Source: Gonocerus acuteangulatus
Lineage: Eukaryota > Arthropoda > Insecta > Hemiptera > Coreidae
Direction: 5' to 3'
Length of the DNA: 64,000 bases
Assembly (NCBI GenBank): GCA_946811695.1
Contig: OX328126.1
Span: 80,544,214 to 80,608,213 of the forward strand
The position numbers were made by a program, and so were the translations under genes. The notes under the pieces were generated by a model. The model made no database searches and was not told the DNA's origin. It was given only the letters and a program-made list of their open reading frames with translations. Positions 41,001 to 52,218 of this stretch are shown piece after piece. Position 1 is the first letter of the stretch; the number at the start of each line of letters is the position of its first letter.

Positions 41001-42835
41001 TACACTGAATGTTCCTTTCTCTTTCTCTACATTCTATGTACAATGTCCATCAGGCAGGTCTGTATTTACATCTAGCAATCAACATATTTCTATTGTCTCT
41101 TACGGGGTGATTCTACCTTGTAACATTTGTTTTACCATTTTCTTTTAAATGCTTCCTTAACTAATCAAAAATGATATCCAAAAGGGTTTATTACAATTCG
41201 ATTTTTCAACTGAGGTCCCGATACATTAAAAATTAAAAACCATTTTTTTAATCTGTATTACAAGAGATTATAAAAAAAAAAAAAATTAACTTTTCGGTAC
41301 ATTACTCCATAGTCGATTTTCTTTAAACTATGTTTTTCAAAGCCGGCAATATGCTTAGTGCTTTCAAATTCACCAGATCATTTTCAAGTTTTAACTACAG
41401 ATTCTGAATGGTATTTGCTAGTAAAGTATGTAGGGATTTTCCCATTTATTGACTTCTTACGATTTTATGACTGATTTGCAACTGCTTTTTTAATAGAAAA
41501 TGAAGAATTGTTCACCATTTTCGGAAAAAGTAATATTTCTTAAAATGTCTACATACTTTACTAGATTTAACCTTCTTTTTTCAAAATAATTTTAGTTTTT
41601 TGTTCTAGATTAAAAATTGCCACCTGAAGACTACCGCCCATGAAAAAAGAATATTTCCGTTTGTCAGACACAGTGCCACTATTTTATTTTCGAACAATTA
41701 AAACTTCACAGTTTTAAATCGACTTTAATTTTAATTTACCGAAAAGTACATTTTTTTTCTTTTTAATTTTTTGTAATTTCTTGTAATGAAGATAAAAAAA
41801 TGAATAAATAAATAAATAAAAACTTGAGGTTTTTTTAAGCAGGACTCTGCTATTTGCGATGCATTGGTCGTGTAAGGCTCTGTGCACACGGTACGAGGGA
41901 GATTCGAACTTAATAAAGTTTGAGCGTTGTATTGAACAGTTGAGTTGTTGTGGATACAAAGGGTGAGCTCAACAAAAGGTAGTTCATAGGAAAAGATATC
42001 ACTTCCACTAGAGTATATTCAAAACATTTTTTCGTTGTGGGATGTCTCATTGTTCAAATTATATAATAATTGACCAGGAATTAGTGTGAATTTCACTTTC
42101 AACAAAAAGAGCATTTTATTTATACCAGTGGACCGGTAGCAGAGTGTTGTGTTCGCCTTTCGTATCCGCCTTCCTATGGCAGTTTCCAGCCAACAATTTT
42201 CCATTCTCTCTGTATTTTGAGAGGGAAAGACAAACTCAAAATGAAAAATATATCTGTTATCCTCTAAAACGTCTAGATTCGGATGGCGGGGGGAAAAATT
42301 GTGGCTGAATGTTCAGTTCACCCTTCATATCTGTAACGGCTCAGTGCATCTTCTGCATACTGGGCGAATTTTTTTTTTTTTCACAGCCTTCAAACAAGAA
42401 GGTAAAAAAAGTTCTTATTCAAAACTGCATTAAAGCAGTTCAATTGATAAGGATGCAAAAAAATAAAAAAAAAAATTTACTTTGTTATTTTTTTTTCAAC
42501 TGGCCATGAAGCTGGAATTTTTCTTTGCTTATTTGTGCATACTCAGTAAGGGAGCTCACTTATTTAAATATTGACTACCCATAATATATTTGTAATGAAA
42601 TTAGGTACTTATTCTTTCTATGGTATAATAAATGCTTCAACCACAGATTTCATTAAAAAAATGTATTTATTGAAATTATATAATAATATGGCTGAGGTTT
42701 AATATTGAGACATTGCTTAAACTTTTATTGGCTTCGTTGCAGAATATTCAGAAGTTGCTTGGGTTTGCACCTTCGAGGACTGCGAGCAAGCAGTCAGGAG
42801 GTCTATTCGGCCCTCCTCCACAGCAGCTACGATGA
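34187..42835 (+). CDS. TMCO1: TMCO1, ER calcium load-activated channel / translocon-associated protein
   Basis: Five coding exons: 34187-34247, 37818-37895, 39552-39726, 40913-41057 and 42743-42835 (552 bp, 183 residues; human is 188). All introns are GT-AG and every phase joins. TMCO1 is an EMC3/Oxa1-superfamily ER membrane protein that releases excess ER calcium and acts with the multipass translocon. Visible: N-terminal hydrophobic segment (MWADTILIVFISVCTALLGE), then TWLMVYRTEKYQKLK; a charged coiled coil spanning exons 2-3 with KKKIEREEEKLKNNNRDLS, nearly identical to vertebrates; MKSMFAIGFAFTALLSMFNS; FDGRIVARLPFVPLSWIQGL; CSFLFLYILCTMSIRQ; and the C-terminal NIQKLLGFAPSRTASKQSGG. No stops or frameshifts. 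It converges with FOXRED1, with stop codons 91 bp apart. Its introns hold a LINE, SINE-like elements and fold-backs. Confidence 0.96.
34778..34839. repeat. (TA)n microsatellite
   Basis: A pure TA run in TMCO1 intron 1, followed by AT-rich sequence and long T runs (to 35000). Confidence 0.95.
34963..35000. repeat. Poly-T tract
   Basis: A run of nearly 40 T in TMCO1 intron 1; possibly the A-tail of an unrecognised minus-strand retroposon. Confidence 0.85.
35267..37556 (-). mobile_element. 5'-truncated non-LTR retrotransposon, I-type with RNase H
   Basis: Inserted antisense in TMCO1 intron 1. In element order: RT part from CKTLEKMASNRL, with GFRWNRSVKDNLI, LDLENAFDRTW and GVPQGSVISPTLF (37521-37081); catalytic MLYADDLVLYC (37076 onward); a linker YGCEAYGSVSGRKLG; RNase H with FFYTDGSK, TAELFAIKKAV, IVCSDSLSAL and GNKIADHLAKKG (36338-35673); and a C-terminal zinc-like CRTCGTPLTVKHLLTEC (35585-35388). 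Breaks: a frameshift just before the YADD box, an in-frame TAG at 36677, and stops before and after the RNase H. The T run at 35269-35283 is its poly-A tail. The endonuclease and ORF1 are absent, as expected of 5' truncation. Confidence 0.88.
38050..38079. repeat. Poly-T tract
   Basis: A run of about 29 T in TMCO1 intron 2. Confidence 0.9.
38505..38600. repeat. Terminal fragment of family R1
   Basis: AAATCTGTCATGCTGGAGCTG, then CATAACTAAGCTCATTCCTG, matches the end of the R1 elements (GTCCGTCACGCAGGAGCTGC, then ATAACTAAGCACTTTCC) with several substitutions. Only about 60-90 bp is recognisable. Confidence 0.55.
39003..39170 (+). mobile_element. tRNA-derived SINE-like element
   Basis: A head GGAGGCCCAGTGGCCGTGAG resembles a pol III A box, and GGTCGTGGGTTCGATTCCCA carries a consensus B box (GGTTCGATTCC). 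The body follows with TATCCTGGCTAGAAAAGGGT. It lies in TMCO1 intron 2. Its body is repeated inverted at 39225-39330 (ACCCTTTTCTAGCCAGGATA), so the pair can fold back. Confidence 0.6.
39225..39330 (-). repeat. Inverted partial copy of the SINE-like body
   Basis: It is complementary to about 39060-39165 (GCCACCACCCC-like end, CTAGCCAGGATAGGGCT, TATAGGCTACCACCC), giving a hairpin with a ~60-bp AT-rich loop. Confidence 0.65.
40262..40505 (+). repeat. ~70-bp tandem repeat with abutted splice-site motifs
   Basis: Three and a half units in TMCO1 intron 3, each with TGCCATTTTATTTC(C)TGTTG or a variant, TAGTATTGC or TAATACTGC, and a terminal CATACAG|GT(A/G). The AG|GT junctions are at 40328, 40396 and 40468. 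The last reads GGCATACAG|GTAAGAG, preceded by a branch-point-like ACTAATAC. Confidence 0.7.
40580..40800. repeat. Fold-back element in TMCO1 intron 3
   Basis: The outer arms CGTCTTTATGACGCCTCTTC (left) and CGAGATGTCATAAAGACG (right), and AGGAGCACTTAAACTAA with TTAGTTTAAGTGCTCCT, are inverted copies. The inner pair TACAACTCCAAGAACCTTC and GAAGGTTCTCGGAGTTGTA is also inverted. A related end fragment lies at 44270-44350 in FOXRED1. Confidence 0.75.
41150..41960. repeat. Degenerate relative of the TIR element at 47516-48391
   Basis: Segments such as GTATTTGCTAGTAAAGTATG and GACTACCGCCCATGAAAAAAG correspond to blocks in the 47.5-48.4 kb element (ACTTTACTAGCAAATAT, AGTACCGCCCGGTTTGAAAAA). The boundaries are approximate. 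It lies in TMCO1 intron 4. Confidence 0.4.
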
Positions 42836-42926
42836 ACCTCATCGCCTTAACTGACGCAGAGCTGGGTTTTATAAATAAATACACCCTTAATATGTACATA
42901 TTTAATGAAAATAAAATATTTATTGA
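42836..42926. terminator. Shared 3' ends of TMCO1 and FOXRED1 (poly-A signals)
   Basis: Only 91 bp separate the two stop codons. On the plus strand AATAAA occurs in TATAAATAAATAC (about 42872) and in AAAATAAAATAT (about 42910). On the minus strand FOXRED1's TAG is followed 3 bases later by AATAAA (TAGTCAATAAATA). The mature transcripts therefore very probably overlap tail to tail. Confidence 0.6.
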
Positions 42927-45900
42927 CTATACAATATTACTCTCGTACAACCGATTCCCATTGAGATACCTGTCAAAATGTAATCTCTCTAGGTTCACAG
43001 TCTGGTAGCCTCCGTCGACGATTAATTCCATAATAGCACGTCCTACTGCTGGTGACTGTTGGATTCCTAGTCAACCAATAATGAATTTATTTAACAGTAA
43101 CACTATGGTAAATTATATAAATGATTACAGTATAAAATAAACATATTAATATGTTTTTCATTGGATAAAGTTAAACATAATTATTTCATCCTTCAATAAC
43201 TTCATTTTTCCTTTATTCCTATGAACCAAATTCGACATTAACTTACTGATTTTTTTCTTTGGAACTTCAAAATAAAATAATTCTCATCACTCAATTTGAA
43301 AAGAAAATGTCATGTGGCAGGGGTCACACAAAAGTGTAACGTAAGTGACCAAAAATTGATTTTGGCGAAAATTAATTTTTAACACATTAACCGCCATTCA
43401 ACTTTTTGACAAAACATTTCTTGTAATTTTTTGTTTTGTGTTTTTTTGGTCTAATTTAAATTTATTTCAATGTCTGAATGGTTTTATATTTCAATTATTT
43501 GAAATTCAATTATTTCGTTTTTTTACTAATCATGTACGTTTAAAACTATAATTTAATTTCATAGATCTTTTTTTCTTATTTTTATTTTATTTCTATCTTA
43601 TACATTATAAGCTACCCAAAAGTCATAGAGTTGAAATTTCCGAAAACCAACGTACTTGGCAGTTCCGTTGGGCCGCACCGGTCACCGCTCAGTAGTAGAA
43701 TACAAAGTATTTGTGGCCGGCAATGATCTGTAGTTGGGTTAAGAAATGGCCGTTTTGCCATCAAATTAACTCGTGAAGAGTGTCAGTGGATCAAATAGTG
43801 GCATGAGTTAACCAAACTCATTAGTTGGAGCAATGAATAGATTAACCAAAATATGTAAAAGCATTCTCAACAATTTTAATGGCAGATTCATTTATTTGAG
43901 TAATCTACATAACATCGGCGAGTGCAAATACTGCACTGGAAACGTACATACTGGAAATGGGGGATGCCGATGATTTGCGGCATCAAAGGTTTTTGAGCAT
44001 GAGCCACTCATTAAAATAGTGATAAGCAGTAATAAAATTATAGTGTTAGTTAAGATAAGTGTGTTCAAACTTACCATGCCCACTGAATCCAGTTGCTAGG
44101 TAAACATTCATGTACCCCGGGTGAGGGCCAATAAATGCATTTTCATCGAAACAGTTGAAGTCGTAATATCCTGCCCATGCAGTCTTTATCTAAACATTCA
44201 CAAAAATTAATATATTAAAATATAATATATAAATTAATATATTATTAAATAGGCGGAAGGTCGTGCATATATAAAACTCGTCAACTTCACTTTACATGCT
44301 CTATTTTTCGCTCTACATGTTTCGCGTCTCTTGATGTCTCTTTAGGGGCAACTTAATTATATATACATAAATTTAGCCTTAGTGTTTTAAATTTAAAAAT
44401 TAACACTTCTTAATTAGAAGGGAGAAGACAATTGGTTGTATATATAACAATGGAGGACACACTAGTAAGTAAAATGTATTAGATTTTAATTTATGTGATT
44501 CACTTTTTTCTCTACTTATAATGATTACTTCATGCTTGCAACAATGTCCTTTATAGAATAAAGAGAATAAAATAAAACTACCTGATTCCAGTATTGCCAT
44601 ATTTTTTCATTCTTTATTGTATTGTAGTCGTACAAAATTAATTAAAACAACAACAAAAATATATAAACATGAAATAAACATTTCACTACTATATATTAAT
44701 GATACAAGACTTTAAATAATTTTTGGTGTCTTTATTTATTAGAATTTTATTCTTTCTAACGATTTGGGAAAAACTATGTGCAAATTGATCAAATGAACCC
44801 ATTTGACCCTAGCTGGGGAAACAGTTACACATATTTATAATTTTTAAAAATTCTGATTATTTATTGGCTAAATTATGTATCAGGAATGATACTATACATA
44901 TATAACTTACATTTCATAAAAAAAAGTATTATTTTGTTTTAATTCAGCTAGAAAAACAATTCTAAACTTTTTTGCCTCCATATTACCCGATAAGAATGAA
45001 TAAAAGTAGAAATGAAACCTTGGCTTCTTCGAATGCTGGTATCCTGTGTGCCAGTAGAGGCCAAAGTTTATCTTCAAAGAAGGAATAGTCCACATCAAGA
45101 TTGTCTGCAGGAGGTTCATCTGCATCGGTTGGAGATATTCCACAGAGGTAGTTTCCAGCAAGACCATCTCGCCTTCATGAAAACATTAAAGCGTAATTAA
45201 ATAAAATTAGGATTCTTCAGCTACACTGACGATAATGATTTGACAGAAAAAGAACCAGACTATTATACATGAATTGAATTATTTTTGCGTTTCTTGTTGG
45301 TATTGTCAAGTAAGCTTACTAAATTAAAAATATAATCAAAAGAAAATTTTAGTTGAAAAAGTCGTAAATTTTAGAGTTTTTATAGAATGTGGCGCAATAA
45401 GAAGGCAGTTCCACATCATTAAACTTCACACCACCACTCTAAGACAGGAAGGATAGGGTCCTTATGGACTTACTTTCATAAGTAGGTGGCTATGTTATGA
45501 TAAGAAAAACAAAATGAAAAAAAAAAACAGGAAACTAAATTTTAAAACGTTTTTTATTTTAATTTGCCAAAAATGTGAAAGAAGGAGCTGCCTCCTTATT
45601 GCCGCACCCCCTTCAATTGTTTGTAAAAATGATTTGTATTCCCTAAAATTTTTAACTGTGAATGTATTGTTTTATTTATATAATAAATTTTATAGGATCA
45701 CAATGTATGTATGTACATACATTGTCATTCTATAAAATTTTTGTGTAGACATAAAAAACAAATTACATTGAATGTCGTCACCTCTATCTCGGGTAGTAAG
45801 GAGTGACAACGTGTAGCTAACCCGTACCAAAGAGCTGTTATTAATAAAGGGATGTTAAAATTAATATAAATAATAAATAGAATAACACCAAACAATTAGA

Positions 45901-48900
45901 CAGGTACATAACAAGCTGCAGTTAGTTATCCCTTGAGGTGATAAGAAGTCAAGGAATGGTCGGCAAGCTCTTTGGCGGCCTTCTTTAGGTATAAAATAAA
46001 TACACACAATTACAAAAAAATCAACAAACAAATCAATAATCACAGGAGTAAAAAAAAAATATATATATATATATATCATGATGATAGATTTAAAAAAAAA
46101 ATTTTATTTGAAAAAGAAATATTCGGAGCCTCTGTTAATTTATTTACTTACTCTTAACTAAGTTCTGTTTAAAACTAATGTTAAATTTGTTCATAACAAC
46201 GTTTTTTTAAACTAATGTGCACATAAAAAATGTTTTATAACCTGTAAGTTGAAAGTGAGAGTAACAGGAACAATGAGGTGAGTGTGTAAGGAACAATAGA
46301 TTCTGGGAATAACTATAGCCTGTCCAGATAAATGCAGGAGTTCAATTGCCCATGCACGAACGTCTGGGCGGGAATTTCTTCCTGTTCTCTCCCTTCTGTT
46401 CCGCCATTTGCTAAGTCTTTTAATGATTAAATAAATAACGTGAATCACTATAAAAACTGATTTTGTCTCGTTTAAGACTAGGCAACACTTTGAGAGGTTA
46501 GATAAGGTAGATAGTGTTTAATATTTAGCCAAAGCTAAGGCTGAAAAAGTTTTAAATTTCATAGTTAGGTAGGTTATGACTGAGAGAATTTTTACCACCA
46601 ATTTTCTACCGGGAATGTAGGCCACGCCCTTTTCCGTCCATCTAACCATTTATTTGAACAGGCAACATTATAGTCTGAATTGTTTTTAGCCTTAGCTTTG
46701 GCTCATTATTGATAAATATTAGACACTATCTCCCTTGCTTGACCTCTCATAGCCTTCCCTAGTCCTAAACGAGGCATTACCAGTTTTTATTAAGTTTCAC
46801 ATAGTGTGTTGTTCATTGAATTAGTAATGAAAATGGCGGACCCATCAGGAATAATTCCCTCAGAATTTTGTCCATACAAAACGTTTGAAATACAGATTTT
46901 TCTGAAAATTTAACGTTTTGTCTTAGCCGAATCCCTGACTTGTTAATAATAGAAGTAGATAAGATTACCTAACGTATGCTCCAGAGTAATCTATGATCAT
47001 TGGGGCTGCGACACCTGGGCCCTTCGGACAATGGATATTGTACACGTAACGTTTTCTGAAACACAAATCAAACTTTTTAGCTACATCATGACATAAATCT
47101 TTTTAACTGGAATTCATATAAGAATTAATTTGTATTAATAAAGTGACAAATCAAATACTCTTATTATTATAACGATTAAAATTGTTTATACAGTGTGTTA
47201 ATATATCTCTGTGAATAGATACTAAAGTACAAGTAGCGTCTCGATAAAAAGTCAGGAGACCCGTACATACCTCGGTTCGACTGGGAGAGGGAGCCTACGG
47301 AGTCCAGGATCTTGCCTCGCACTAAGCAGGTTGGAGATGTGCCCGGAAAGCCCTCCTGCAGCTATTACGAGAACTCCAAAATGAATTTTCTTCTCCGTTC
47401 CATCAGGTAGCTCTACCTGAAAAATAAAGTTATAGCTCTATTATACTGATTTCCAGTCATTGAAGAGAAGTATGTGCCTATGTGCTGTCCTCGAGGTAGG
47501 ATTACAGAATAGCCTTTAAGGGGTAACACTACCTTATAAGATCAAAATTAAAGTCATTTTCTTGAATTTAAATAAATTGAATAAATAACAAATAAATCAA
47601 TATGTTTCAATTTTTTATATCAAATTTTTTAAGTGGTATCTTAAAGTATAGAAAAAAAAGTTTCAATTCTTTGAAAAGAAATGGTGGCGCAGAGTCTGAC
47701 GAACCGAAACCCTCTTTTTTTAAGAGTGATAGTCTGCAGGAGGCAATTTTTAATCTAGAAAGAACAACTAAAATTATTCTGAATGAAGGCAAAATCGAGT
47801 CAAATACGTATGATTTTTAAGAAATATTAATTTTTTCAAAATCGCGAACAATTATTGATTTTCTATTAAAAAATTGGTCGTAAAATTGTTATAATTCAAT
47901 GAATTGAAAAAATCCTACGTACTTTACTAGCAAATATCATTAGCTGCAGTTAAAATTTGAAGTAGATCGGGAAAAATTGAAGATGCCAGAGTACCGCCCG
48001 GTTTGAAAAAGATGGTTTAGAGAAAACGACTAAAAAGTTTAATGTTCTGAAATGTTAATTTTTTCCTATTTCATTTTTTTTTTTTCATACTTCCTTGTAA
48101 TAAAGATAAATAAAAGTGTTTTAATTTTGAAATGAATTGAAGGATGCCCAAAGAAAACTTAACAATTAAATTAAATTAATTTGACCAATCAAAGCTTGCT
48201 CAAAAAATTATCTTCAAATCAGCATGTCGCTCGGCATTGGTACTTCACTCGGAAAATCGTATTTTTTGCCCATTTAAATTTTTTTTTCTTCACATAAACT
48301 CTCTTGGATATTATTTTTGGTTAGTTAAGTAAGAATTTTAGCCCATAAAAAAATGGTAAAAAAAAAGTTAAAAGGTAGTATTACCCCTTAAAACATTTAA
48401 TTGGTTTGAATATTTGTATGAATTTTAGATTTTTTTTTATATTCTTTCATTATTTTAGTGAAAACAAAATCATTAATGAATGGTTATGTGTAGGAACTGT
48501 TATTCCTTTTGAGAATGGGAGCCACTTTTGTGCCAATGGGCCGTCATGCCCATGGATTGATAGCCACTTCAGTGCTAAGGGAATTTATTCGCTTTAGGAT
48601 CACTGAGACAACTTTTTGCGATATCTAGCAGAAAGTTTTGTAAGCTCTAATCACTCATGTCACACTGGAGTGCATAAAAATGCAGTTTGAGCCTGTTCAA
48701 TGTGATGTTTTCCTCGGCTACTACTTCCTTTGCATAGTTTGGGTCTTATTTGTGTTTTATCAGTCCGATGCAGCATAAGAGTTAAGAGTTAATAAAGGGA
48801 CATTCAAAAATAAAACAAAATAAATAAATTACAATTATTTGCCTTTATGTATGAATACTTTTTTTTGTGGTCACTTTTGGCATGAATTCGGCCATTAACC

Positions 48901-51286
48901 GCTTAATTTTATATGTACACCATTCTTAATTATTTTTTGTGTATCACTAACCAGCAACTCTCTCTTATGTATTCACGTAATAGGCAGAAGTAGGAAGAAA
49001 TTTAGTCACCTGATATTGACATCTGTGTAGGCGAGAAGAGGTGAGGAATCAAGGTGAGTAAGTAGATTCAAGAATTGTCATACTTACAATGACATCATGG
49101 GGCTGAGGGCCGAGGGATTCATCATCTTGTAAGACACAGGCCTCGCTAGGCTCTGTCTCGAATCTCACCACCTCCCCGGAGATGAAGTGGGCTCCAAGGT
49201 GAGCAGCCTTTCTCTTGAAAGCTGTCAGCAACGAGTATGGATCGAACCTTTAGACAAACAATAAGTAAGGATAGGATTTTATTATCAGAAAAATCATAAA
49301 TATAATGAGTTAAAGACAGTTATAGATCCAGAGATTACTCTGTAAGAGAAATATGATTTTGTTCCTAAAATGAACAAAAGCACATAATCTTGTGAAGCAA
49401 AATACAAAAAAAAGTCTGACTCGCAAGATCAGGGTCATCTTAGCACGGTTGCGTTCATATCTTTAGTGCTATTAGTAAAGGAATAGTAGTGGTTATTTGC
49501 GGGGTTCAAGCTCTAGTAAAAAATATAAAACAAAATCTCGAAGAGAAAATAGATTTAAGGTTCCACAAGAGGAAACTGACAGTTTCATAAGCGAAGCATA
49601 TGCCCGAATTTCGTTCCAAAAACCATGTTCTGGGAAGACGGATTCTGCTGATTAACTAGCTCGGCCTTTCAAATCAGATGAAAGATTTTTGTAACAAATT
49701 TCATCAAAATCGGACCATTTTTGAGACAAAGGAAGAGCGAACAGACTTTCCCTTATTCGACATCGTCAAGACCGAGGTACAGTCGGATTAGAGAAAACAC
49801 CGTATTAGAGGGTTCAGTTATATGCAGTCACTTATGTATATGAAAAATCTTATTTTTTTTATTTATTTTTTTTTTTTACGGCGCATCTACATCTAGGTCA
49901 TTTGCGCCGACATCCAGGGTGCAGCGAGGAATTTTACCAGTGAGCCGTGGGATGATAAAATTCCTGCCGGAGGTTGGGAATCGAACACACCATCTCCCGC
50001 TTATGAATCCAAGGCGCTAGCCATTAGACCATGGGAGACCCCCGAAAAATCTTATTATTTGAGGATATAATAATACTCGTATGTACCATTTTTAATATTG
50101 CATATTTAAAATGATACATATTATGTACATTACTTTTAAAACTTGCTCTACACTCGCAATGAATTTTCGAACTATACTGGCTCAAATCATACATTCCAGC
50201 TGGACGTGTCTTAGTGGAAACATTTATTTTGTTAGTAGAAACACAACTTCCTACCTCTAAATCGAAATATATATGCTTTCTTTGACTCCCATTCAATGAA
50301 ATAACATGGAACAAATGTTTGGCTATCTAGGAAGGGAAGGTTTTTTCAAAATTTGAACAATATTACCAGAAAATAAATTATTCATTTAAATTACAAAAGA
50401 AACTTCTGGTTCTGGGACAGTGTGATACACCCATGTTATCCACCCTTACAGTCACCACTGATGTCTGCACCGATACACTTTCAACCCAACACCAAATCTT
50501 TAGTGCTAGGAGAGTTGTATGAACTTACAGTGAGCCAGTGGAGTTACTTTCATTCTCCCAGCAATGTACATGCGACAATGGATGACTTATAGGTTTTCAT
50601 CCTGTAGAATTATAAAATTAAGTAATAATAATTGTGTTGATATACAAATTCTGATTATACAGGATGTCTCGTATTGAGGTGTTATAACTTTAGGGGTTTA
50701 TTCTCCACACAATTTGTCATTAAGTGACACAAAAATGAGCGTTCTATCTGAACATGTAGCAGAGCTACTCAAACTTTTGTCCAATTTAATGTGAATTCTA
50801 AAAATGTGGTCGTTATTTACGATAAATTAACCGGAAAACCTAGTTTTTCATAAGAAAAACCAATAGATTTGAAAATAGACAAAATTTTGAGTAGCTCTGA
50901 ACATGTTTCATTTTTTCACGACTCATTTTTGTGTCCCGTAACTGCACATGACATGCAGAATAAACCCCTAAAGTTATGACATCTCAGGGGCATATGAATG
51001 CGGGACACCCTGTATATATGTGGGAGTTTTTGACTCAAATGGCACAAGGTGACCCATATTCATAAAGGATTGTTGGGTCGAAGATTTGAGCCATTCTGGT
51101 TTTCAGCTTAAAGCAACTACATCAGCGTATCTTGAGTAGCTTTCAACGCCAATGCTAAGGACTTCTTCAAAGCAGTCATAATCTTTACCCTTAAATTCTT
51201 AGAGACTAAAATTCACATTGTTATGGCGACATGAAAACACAAATATGTTATGGTCTCAACTAAATATAGTCTATACATAAAATTAA

Positions 51287-51359
<73 letters not shown>

Positions 51360-52181
51360 CAGGTCAAAAGAATAGAACTCCATTTTCTATGTACTACTTT
51401 ATTGTTGGCATGTCCTATATGTTCCGTGGCCTTTATGCCACCTCCTTAAGGGCCATTAAATCCTAAACATTTTAAACAAATTTTTATTAAAACATTTTGC
51501 ATTTTAGTAAATCCAATAATTTGTCATTAATATATTATAAACAAAGTAGCATTACATTTCCTATACTAAATCCTAACCTTAAACCTATTGGTAAAATATA
51601 ATAAAAATGTTACATTGTACATACCCCATGTGTGGTTAGGTCGCCACCCATATTAAGACTGAGGCTAGATAAATCACCTGTGTCGAGAGGCTTAGTAATC
51701 AGCTGGTTACGATAAGTTCTGTACTATTGTTTTTTCTATCGATTGTTTACTATCTTCTAATGTTATTATGAAATATTTTATTTAAAAATTTAATTTGTCT
51801 GCTTATTTACCGAGTTCCTGTTTTTTATAATTTGGATATTTTCCTTTATTTTTTGCTTAAAATTAAAATGGTTCTAAGACTAATAAGTTAATTTTATGTT
51901 TGAAAGGTTTACAATTACTTCATCCACAATCAACGCTTACCATCCTTCGTTTGCGAGTCCATGTGTTGCAGCTTCAACACCATCCAAGTTCAGCCAAGGG
52001 AATCGTTTTCCCAATTCTTCCCTTGAAATCCATTCGACCTTAGCTCCTAGGGTCCTGAAGCCAAGATATCTCTCATGAAATATATGGATATGCTCTCCCA
52101 CTTAATTTCATTTTTTTTTTTTTTTGTCTTTACTTATTATACAATTTCACAACCCTACTCTTATGTTCCCCCTATAAACCG

Positions 52182-52218
<37 letters not shown>

